Both the position numbers and the translations under genes were made by a program. A model generated the notes under the pieces. The model worked only from the letters and a program-made list of their open reading frames with translations. It had not been told where the DNA came from and ran no database searches. A stretch of DNA of 20,120 nt from JAYEMH01 sp034717985 [NCBI: Candidatus Ratteibacteria bacterium] (GTDB taxonomy: Bacteria; CAZDME01; JAYEMH01): the NCBI GenBank assembly GCA_034717985.1, contig JAYEMH010000035.1:1-20120 (forward strand). The letters run 5' to 3'. Shown here in pieces: positions 14,998 through 20,120 of this stretch (positions are counted from its first letter, which is position 1; every line of letters begins with the position of its first letter).

Positions 14998-15053
14998 AAC
15001 AACTATTCACTAACGACTATTCCCTATTCCCTATTCCCTATTCCCTATTCACT
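14998..15053. repeat. NNNNACT/ATTCCCT heptamer array at the nuclease gene 3' end
   Basis: Eight consecutive heptamers occur in the order AACAACT, ATTCACT, AACGACT, four copies of ATTCCCT, and ATTCACT. The last unit supplies the TAG stop (15052-15054) of the nuclease gene. The four identical units look recently expanded. Confidence 0.9.
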
Positions 15054-15978
15054 ATTTATTAATACAAACTTTTTTGAAATTACATGTTTGGCACTGTCTT
15101 TTATTTGTGGTCCTGGCAAAATCCTGCTCCTCCGCTTCGTTTTTTTCTTGAGACCGGAGAAGTTTTTTCATATCGCTGACACTTCCGGCAATATATGCTC
15201 TTACCCATCTCACTAAATCATCACTAAGTTTTATATCATAAAGAGTATTATCGCCTAAATTAAAGGCAGTAACGTTAATGTCTTTGAAATCCGCCTTCCA
15301 TTTTTGCTGCGCGTACAGGGCATAGGAAGAAAGCTGAATATTGGCATCCTGTTCATCGTTTTTTCCCGTCTTCCAATCGTAGATATAAAACCCGCCTCCG
15401 GTGCGGTAGGAACAATCCAGCACGACAAAAACTTTGATTCCGTCCAGCATAAAAGATGACAGCTCTTCTATTTCCAGCCAGTATTCCCGGGGTAAATCAT
15501 AAAGGCTCTGATATACGGCTGAATTATAAAAATTCCTCAGGCACTTCTCTACCCGCCAGGCAATGGATTTCCAATCTTCATCATTAATTTCAATATCATA
15601 TTCATGTTCAAATAGAGCGCAGGTTTTGGGGTTCTGGTGATAAAGCTTTCTTCGGGAAGAGGCAAAATCCGCGCGCATCATATCCAGGGTTATCTTAATA
15701 ATTTTTTCTACCGGTAAAGGCTTTATCTTATGGCGAAGATTCTTCAGGCTTCTTTCGATACAGGAGTGAACCACGCCGCCAATCCACATATATCGATTTA
15801 TTAATTTTTTGAGAATATAAAGCTGACGCGTTTTCCTGGGCGCATCCAATCTCCAACCGCCCCAGCTGCCATAGTAGTTAAAATAATATTTTCTTAAACA
15901 CTCCCTAAAGATCGCATCCCGCGACTTTGACCAAGAAAACTCATTCTCAAATTTCTTTCCAAACAATAGATTTGTCAT
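15052..15978 (-). CDS. Stand-alone PD-(D/E)XK nuclease with Fe-S cluster ligands (AddB/Cas4-like)
   Basis: The 308-residue protein carries the RecB-family nuclease core: His71 after WIGGVV, Asp188 (VVLDCS), Asp201-Trp-Lys203 in YDWKTGK, and Gln215 with Tyr219 in IQLSSYA. Cys27 and the C-terminal Cys296, Cys299 and Cys305 match the split four-cysteine 4Fe-4S arrangement of AddB and Cas4 nucleases. There is no helicase domain and no cas gene or CRISPR array nearby. It therefore belongs to the lone RecB-like group of unknown role, probably DNA end processing. The ATG has a poor Shine-Dalgarno sequence, but a strong one precedes an in-frame 13-codon reading frame upstream. It lies between polysaccharide genes with no obvious functional link. 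Confidence 0.85.
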   Translation of the reverse strand: MTNLLFGKKFENEFSWSKSRDAIFRECLRKYYFNYYGSWGGWRLDAPRKTRQLYILKKLINRYMWIGGVVHSCIERSLKNLRHKIKPLPVEKIIKITLDMMRADFASSRRKLYHQNPKTCALFEHEYDIEINDEDWKSIAWRVEKCLRNFYNSAVYQSLYDLPREYWLEIEELSSFMLDGIKVFVVLDCSYRTGGGFYIYDWKTGKNDEQDANIQLSSYALYAQQKWKADFKDINVTAFNLGDNTLYDIKLSDDLVRWVRAYIAGSVSDMKKLLRSQEKNEAEEQDFARTTNKRQCQTCNFKKVCINK

Positions 15979-15987
15979 TTCATCACA

Positions 15988-16042
15988 TCAATAGAGTCGA
16001 TTTTTAATCTTAGCGTTTTTCAAAAACAAACTTAGTCCTCCT
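15988..16042 (-). other. Shine-Dalgarno plus 13-codon mini-frame before the nuclease gene
   Basis: AGGAGG (16037-16042) is followed after 7 nt by TTG (16027-16029). That opens 13 codons (read as MFLKNAKIKNRLY) ending at TGA (15988-15990). The frame is the same as the nuclease gene, whose ATG lies only three codons beyond the TGA. It may be a leader peptide that feeds ribosomes to the ATG, or the decayed original N-terminus of the nuclease. Confidence 0.4.
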
Positions 16043-17014
16043 TTAGAAAATTTCTTTTATGACGTAAATCGGTTTTCCCTGCGATTCGTGGTGGGATCTA
16101 ACCATCATCTCCCCCAATAACCCCAGGCTGATAAATTGAAAGCCGAGGATGATGAGAAGAATCGCCAATAATAAAAGCGGCCGGCCGGCAATCCCCTGGT
16201 TAAAAAACAATCTAATTATGGAAAGATACAGTCCTATCCCAAATCCCAACACCGAAGAAATCACTCCAACCAGTCCAAATATTTGCATCGGCCGGGTAGA
16301 AAAACTTAACAGAAATTTCACCGTAAATAAATCCAATAAAACCCGGATGGTCCGCGAGATTCCATATTTGGACTTCCCTTTACTCCGGGGAGAATGTTGA
16401 ACTTTTATCTCCGCAAAAGATATTCCCCGTATGCTGGCTAAAGCCGGGATAAAACGGTGCATTTCGCCGTATAAACTGAGGGTTTTAATAACTTCGCGGC
16501 GGTAAGCTTTGAGGGTGCAGCCATAATCGTGCAGTTTAACCTTGCTGACATGGGAAATCAACCAGTTGGCCGCCCTTGAAGGAAGTCGCCGGGTAAAAAA
16601 CGGCTCTTTGCGGGCATACCTCCAGCCGCTGACCAGATCATATCCTTCGTTCATTTTTTCAAGTAATTTGGCAATATCTTCCGGGTCGTTTTGCAAATCA
16701 GCATCAATAGTTATAATTATCTCTCCCCGGGCATGGTCAAAACCAGCCGACAGTGCGGCCGTCTGCCCGAAATTTCTCCGGAAGGAAATTATCCTGACGG
16801 TGCGGTCGTGCTGGCGGATCTTCTTTAAGAGTATCAGCGAATCATCGGCGCTGCCGTCATTCACCCAAATCATTTCATAACTGCGGTGAAGGTTATTTAA
16901 GGTTTCCTTCAGTTTCTGATAAAGCGCCAGGATATTCTCTTCTTCGTTATAAAGCGGAATCACCACCGATAAATTCAATAGATTGTTTTTTTCTTCTAAT
17001 CCTTCTTTTTCCAT
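16043..17014 (-). CDS. Polyprenyl-phosphate-type family 2 glycosyltransferase (DPM1/GtrB-like)
   Basis: The 323-residue product has an N-terminal GT-A catalytic domain and two C-terminal membrane helices (about 245-267 and 279-303), the plan of GtrB, ArnC and YfdH-like enzymes. Motifs are SVVIPLYNEEEN (16-27), VNDGS (51-55), the metal-binding IDADLQNDPED (103-113) and SKYGISRT, typical of the dolichol/undecaprenyl-phosphate group. Such enzymes charge a polyprenyl phosphate with a single sugar, used later by GT-C transferases on the outer face. The GT-C-like fragment at 19537-20120 would be a natural user. I chose the ATG at 17012-17014 because AAGGAG lies 8 nt upstream. A GTG three codons earlier overlaps that Shine-Dalgarno. 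Confidence 0.92.
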   Translation of the reverse strand: MEKEGLEEKNNLLNLSVVIPLYNEEENILALYQKLKETLNNLHRSYEMIWVNDGSADDSLILLKKIRQHDRTVRIISFRRNFGQTAALSAGFDHARGEIIITIDADLQNDPEDIAKLLEKMNEGYDLVSGWRYARKEPFFTRRLPSRAANWLISHVSKVKLHDYGCTLKAYRREVIKTLSLYGEMHRFIPALASIRGISFAEIKVQHSPRSKGKSKYGISRTIRVLLDLFTVKFLLSFSTRPMQIFGLVGVISSVLGFGIGLYLSIIRLFFNQGIAGRPLLLLAILLIILGFQFISLGLLGEMMVRSHHESQGKPIYVIKEIF

Positions 17015-17041
17015 TGGTTTCACTCCTTAATATACTACGAT

Positions 17042-17124
17042 AGTATTTAGTCGTTAGGCGTTAGTATTTAGTTGTTTTTGCCTAAATACCATTCACTAAA
17101 TACTATTCACTAACGACTATTCAG
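17042..17124. repeat. AGTNNNN heptamer array with an orientation switch, at the propeller gene 3' end
   Basis: Five units in one orientation (AGTATTT, AGTCGTT, AGGCGTT, AGTATTT, AGTTGTT; 17042-17076) are followed by a T-rich centre. Reverse-orientation units (AAATACC, ATTCACT, AAATACT, ATTCACT, AACGACT) then run to 17118. The plan is the same as at 10491-10610. The TAG stop of the propeller gene (17117-17119) is made by the last unit. Confidence 0.9.
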
Positions 17125-18037
17125 TCCAGTCAGGCAATTTATTTCTTGATTCATCATCGGTTAAGCGCACTCGTCTGTCCCCGTCAGCATTGATGAGATA
17201 GAGATCCCAATTGCCGTCTCTCCCGTCGGGAGATGCGGCATAGACAAGCCACTGCCCGTCAGGCGACCAGGCCGGGTAATAATCAGAAAGTTCCGAGGTG
17301 GTAGTCAGTCTCCTCTGGTTCTGGCCGTCGGCATCCATCAGCCAGATATCCCCGATAGAATCGCTGAGATGCGAAACATAAGCAATCGTTTTGCCGTCCG
17401 GAGACCAATCAGGGCGGCAACTTCCGCCCCGGCTGGTAACCCTGGTTATCTTTTTCTTATCTAAATCCATGAGGTAAACACCCCAGCCCAATTCATTGCC
17501 GGTAAAAACCATATCCTTCCCGTCCGGAGAAAAATTAGCCAACCCGGAGCGAAAATTCACCTCGGTCAAAAGTTCTTCTTTTCCGCTGGCAATATCAATA
17601 AGATAAATCCTTTCTCCCCGCCCCCGATCCGAAGTAAAAGCAATTTTTTGACCTTCCGGCATCCAGGCCGGATCATAATTATCAAAGTCATCCCTGGTTA
17701 CCGGCCTTTGCCTTTTTCCGTCACTATCCATAAGATAAACCTGCCATTTTCCCGTCCGGTTGGATTTAAAAGCAATTTGTTCCCCGTCGGGAGAATAAAC
17801 CGGATACTCATCATCAGCCGGATTATTGGTTAAGTTAATGACCTTCCATCCATCCGCTTTAAGACGGTAAATCTCCCAATTGCCATCCCGGTCCGATTGA
17901 AAAATAATCTTTCCTTCCAAGCCGGAGAGAATATTTTTATCCGGCCTCTTTTTTTCCGTCAATTCCGTCCCTTTTTCTGCTCCGCAGCCCAGAACAAAAA
18001 TCGCCAGCATAAAAAAAACAAATTTTCTCAATCTCAT
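17117..18037 (-). CDS. TolB-like beta-propeller lipoprotein
   Basis: The 306-residue protein is a predicted lipoprotein (MRLRKFVFFMLAIFVLGC, lipidated Cys18). It is followed by a short linker and about six PD40/WD40-type repeats of about 43 residues, with recurring SPDG-x-IAF and YLMD motifs. That is the fold of the TolB C-terminal propeller, but the TolB N-terminal domain is absent, so it is not TolB itself. Such propellers usually bind proteins or glycans in the periplasm. I chose the ATG at 18035-18037, with GGAGG just upstream, over a TTG seven codons earlier. The protein ends exactly at the last blade (LPDWTE), and its stop codon is supplied by a heptamer repeat. Partner and role are unknown. 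Confidence 0.85.
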   Translation of the reverse strand: MRLRKFVFFMLAIFVLGCGAEKGTELTEKKRPDKNILSGLEGKIIFQSDRDGNWEIYRLKADGWKVINLTNNPADDEYPVYSPDGEQIAFKSNRTGKWQVYLMDSDGKRQRPVTRDDFDNYDPAWMPEGQKIAFTSDRGRGERIYLIDIASGKEELLTEVNFRSGLANFSPDGKDMVFTGNELGWGVYLMDLDKKKITRVTSRGGSCRPDWSPDGKTIAYVSHLSDSIGDIWLMDADGQNQRRLTTTSELSDYYPAWSPDGQWLVYAASPDGRDGNWDLYLINADGDRRVRLTDDESRNKLPDWTE

Positions 18038-18077
18038 CTTTCCTCCCCGATAAACCAATTGGTTCTGTCAAATATTT

Positions 18078-18280
18078 AACCACAGAGACCACAGAGATAC
18101 TTAGAGATAAAACACTTATAGGATAATCTTATCTCTCCCCCCTCTGTGCTCTCTGACTTTTTTCCTTTTGCTTCTTTTTTCTCTTTCTCTTTTCTTTTTT
18201 CTCCGTGTTTCTTTTCCCCCTTTTTGTTTTTTCTTTCCCATTTTCCCTTTATCTCTTTTTTCTCTGTGTACTCTGTGGTT
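18078..18280. repeat. AACCACAGAG inverted repeat enclosing a long pyrimidine tract
   Basis: The left arm (18078-18097, AACCACAGAG AC CACAGAGA) and right arm (18261-18280) are inverted copies matching at 18 of 20 positions. A degenerate third copy lies at 18141-18156. The interval 18156-18260 is almost pure pyrimidine on the + strand, interrupted by a few G and A. A 70-codon minus-strand frame here is just the repeat in translation. The region separates the third GT4 gene from the propeller gene, and no real gene is seen in it. Confidence 0.85.
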
Positions 18281-18284
18281 CCTT

Positions 18285-19460
18285 TCATTTTGTTTTTGAC
18301 GCTACTAACTGATATAGGCGTTTGACCCGTGAAAGATATTGTTCCCGGCTAAATCTCCGGCCGGCATATTCTTCAGCCGCCTCAGCCAGCTTTCCCCCTA
18401 AATCCTTGTTTTCTAAAAGTTTCAAAATGCCTCCGGCTATGCCGGCGGCGCTTATCTCGGTTAAAACCGATACCTGCCTGTTTAAAACCTGAGTGTGGCT
18501 TGAAATATCCGTAGCCACAATGGGCTTTCCGGAAAAAAGATAAGAATATATTTTCAGCGGCGTATTGTTTCCTATCCTTCGGGGGGAAACAAGAATATCA
18601 CTGCCAGCCATAAAAGCGGCCATTTCTTCCGGCGGCCTCTTCCCGGTAAAGAGAACGGCATTATTTAAACCAAGCTTTTCGGCAAACCGGCGAAATTTAT
18701 TGATTTTCTCTTCAATCCCGCCGACCAGGACAAATTTAACTCCGGGACGGCTCTTGATAACCAGTGAGGCCGCTTCGATTAAAAGATCCAGCCCCTGATT
18801 ATATTCAAATGTGCCGGTATAAAGGACAATTTCACTGCCTTCACTTTTTAATTTGTTCAATAACTCAATACCTTCATTCGCCGCTTTCACCTCGTCGTGA
18901 AGGAGGGCTAAATTCTCGATTAAAAAAATCTTATCTTTATCCGCATTTTTCCTCGCCCAATCGGCCAGATAAGGACAAATGGCAATAATAGCGCTGGAAT
19001 TTCTGAGGAGCCAGCCTTCGGCAATTTGGGCTAACTTTAACAAAACCGGCGAATGGATGAATTTATAATTAACCAATTGTTCCGGGAGGCTGGAATGCAT
19101 ATCATAAACGTGGGGAATACCAAAAATCTTCTTTATCCCCGCCCCCAGAAATCCGGCTTCCTCGTGAGTGTGAACACAGTCATAGCCTTTGCGGCAAACA
19201 AAGAAAATAGCCTTCAGGAAAAGAAAAAAATCCAGCGGAATCTTACCCCAGGAAGGACCGATTTTTACGTTTTTAATCCAGAAGGGACGAAAAGAACGGA
19301 AGATTCTTAAGCCCCTTAAGTTCACCTCGGCGCCAAACGGATAGGTCAGCAAATCCACCCGGTAACCAAATTCGCAGAGAGCCTCAAGTCTCTGCCTGAT
19401 GCTGAAAGGCGTTCCTCTTAATCGAAAAAACGGTTCCGGAGCAATCATCAGTATTTTCAT
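18285..19460 (-). CDS. Family 4-like (GT-B) glycosyltransferase with altered EX7E motif
   Basis: The 391-residue protein is a GT-B enzyme. Its N-terminal half begins MKILMIAPEPFFRLRGTPFS, with DCVHTHEE (94-101) and a histidine motif YDMHSSLP (119-126). The donor-binding half has LYTGTFEYNQGLDLL (213-227) and LVGG (245-248). Where most GT4 enzymes carry EX7E, this one reads SPRRIGNNTPLKIYSYLFSG (292-311), so the first Glu is absent. GKPIVATD is retained. Either it uses the Lys-rich variant known in some GT4 subgroups, or its specificity differs. It has no clear Shine-Dalgarno sequence before the ATG. It sits first after the GT-C-like gene in the polysaccharide block. Confidence 0.88.
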   Translation of the reverse strand: MKILMIAPEPFFRLRGTPFSIRQRLEALCEFGYRVDLLTYPFGAEVNLRGLRIFRSFRPFWIKNVKIGPSWGKIPLDFFLFLKAIFFVCRKGYDCVHTHEEAGFLGAGIKKIFGIPHVYDMHSSLPEQLVNYKFIHSPVLLKLAQIAEGWLLRNSSAIIAICPYLADWARKNADKDKIFLIENLALLHDEVKAANEGIELLNKLKSEGSEIVLYTGTFEYNQGLDLLIEAASLVIKSRPGVKFVLVGGIEEKINKFRRFAEKLGLNNAVLFTGKRPPEEMAAFMAGSDILVSPRRIGNNTPLKIYSYLFSGKPIVATDISSHTQVLNRQVSVLTEISAAGIAGGILKLLENKDLGGKLAEAAEEYAGRRFSREQYLSRVKRLYQLVASKTK

Positions 19461-19499
19461 AATGCTTTGTATTGGTTTGAACTGTATTTATTAAATATA

Positions 19500-19541
19500 A
19501 GCTATGCGCTATGAGCTATGAGCCATGAGCTATAAGCTATG
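19500..19541. repeat. NGCTATG heptamer array at the 3' end of the membrane-protein gene
   Basis: Six consecutive heptamers occur: AGCTATG, CGCTATG, AGCTATG, AGCCATG, AGCTATA and AGCTATG. Read on the transcribed strand, each contains CATAGC or a variant. The last one provides the TAG stop (19537-19539) of the upstream gene. The sequence is unrelated to the AGTNNNN family but has the same period and position. Confidence 0.9.
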
Positions 19542-20120
19542 AACCAAGTTTGAACAATCTGACCGGTAACTCTTTAACGGTATAAACTTTAATTTCGCGG
19601 GCTTCTTTCATCACTTCCGGATAATTCGCCTCAACCATTCGCACTTCCTCCCGATTATTTCCATCCCAGAGCATTAGATGAGTAATGGGGTAACGGGAAA
19701 ATGTTTCCCTTTCGTTGCCCTCGCCCAAATATAACGCCCGGTGTGAATTTTCCAAACAAAAAAGCGGCGACCAGAGACCGGCCAGATAAGCTTGATTGAG
19801 AATTTTACCAAGTTCCCGGGAGGTATTTATTACCGAATAGCAGGGCTGGACGAACCAGTTAAAATAACGGTACCCATTCGTTAACATCGATGTCAGAAAC
19901 AAAGCGAGAATAAAAAGTTTAAGCGGCGATAAATTTACCCTGTATTCTCTAACGGGGTTTATTTTGGTTCGCTTGCCGACAATTATAATAATTTCCTGAA
20001 ACAAATAATACCCCATAAAAACAAAAAAGACAGCCAGAACCAGAAATAGTGAAAAGCTAATTAGCTGCCGCGCGGTAAAGAAGCGAATAACCAACTTCAT
20101 AATTACGAAAGTCCAGATTG
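19537..20120 (-). CDS. C-terminal part of a multi-pass membrane protein, probably a GT-C glycosyltransferase
   Basis: The frame stays open to the window edge: codons upstream of the first internal ATG (20098-20100) read IWTFVI with no stop. The true gene therefore most likely extends beyond the window. The visible 193 residues contain two strong membrane helices (about 18-42 and 64-82 of the visible part) followed by a soluble periplasmic-type tail of about 110 residues. This is how PMT/ArnT-like GT-C enzymes often end, with the tail rich in Tyr, Trp, Asn and Arg. GT-C enzymes use polyprenyl-phosphate sugars, which fits the GtrB-like gene in the same block. No catalytic motif is visible, so the family is a guess. 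The stop lies inside a heptamer repeat. Confidence 0.6.
   Translation of the reverse strand, partial: IWTFVIMKLVIRFFTARQLISFSLFLVLAVFFVFMGYYLFQEIIIIVGKRTKINPVREYRVNLSPLKLFILALFLTSMLTNGYRYFNWFVQPCYSVINTSRELGKILNQAYLAGLWSPLFCLENSHRALYLGEGNERETFSRYPITHLMLWDGNNREEVRMVEANYPEVMKEAREIKVYTVKELPVRLFKLGS

Noticed and set aside
17021-17023. GTG start for the GtrB-like glycosyltransferase
   Set aside because: The codon overlaps the Shine-Dalgarno AAGGAG, which is correctly spaced for the ATG three codons later.
16043-17023. CRISPR-Cas or defence island suggested by the Cas4-like nuclease
   Set aside because: No cas gene, repeat-spacer array or other defence gene is found on either side; the neighbours are glycan enzymes.
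18076-18288. A 70-codon minus-strand reading frame, Lys- and Glu-rich
   Set aside because: It is the translation of the AACCACAGAG repeat and the purine tract. Composition is almost entirely Lys, Glu and Gly, and there is no ribosome-binding site.

Overview
All protein and RNA genes in this window lie on the minus strand. The organism looks like a Gram-negative bacterium with moderate to low G+C. The signs are lipobox lipoproteins, a predicted outer-membrane beta-barrel ending in Phe, competence-type ComEA, HflKC, and tig-clpP-clpX. TGA, TAG and TAA all act as stops, so the code is standard. Short intergenic repeats of the kind seen in uncultivated lineages (for example Omnitrophota-like genomes) suggest such a group, but that placement is weak inference.

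Layout in transcription order, high to low coordinates. (1) 20120-12386 is a surface-polysaccharide block: the C-terminal part of a multi-pass membrane protein (probably a GT-C glycosyltransferase), three GT4 glycosyltransferases, a DPM1/GtrB-like GT2, a TolB-like propeller lipoprotein, and a stand-alone PD-(D/E)XK Fe-S nuclease. Between these genes are arrays of heptameric repeats of several unrelated sequences, often overlapping the stop codon of the upstream gene. A C-terminal remnant of a four-helix-bundle (S23-like) protein sits among them. (2) 12231-7302 is a housekeeping run: tRNA-Lys, tRNA-Leu and tRNA-Gly behind a recognisable promoter, then tig, clpP, clpX, comEA and an outer-membrane protein. 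(3) 7279-4899 holds a decayed lipoprotein thioredoxin, with two in-frame stops and no C-terminal third, then a DinG-type helicase. (4) 4860-3982 is a PIN/RHH toxin-antitoxin cassette with a perfect consensus sigma-70 promoter and an overlapping palindrome. It is bracketed by a direct repeat that contains a hairpin. (5) 3902-1 holds a promoter and structured leader, hflK-hflC, a BcsA-like processive GT2, and the start of a further translationally coupled gene.

The genes fall into protein quality control (trigger factor, ClpXP, HflKC), DNA handling (ComEA, DinG, the PD-(D/E)XK nuclease) and envelope glycan synthesis. The most unusual content is the system of heptamer arrays at gene 3' ends and the direct-repeat-flanked toxin-antitoxin cassette. 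I found no CRISPR array, transposase or phage gene.
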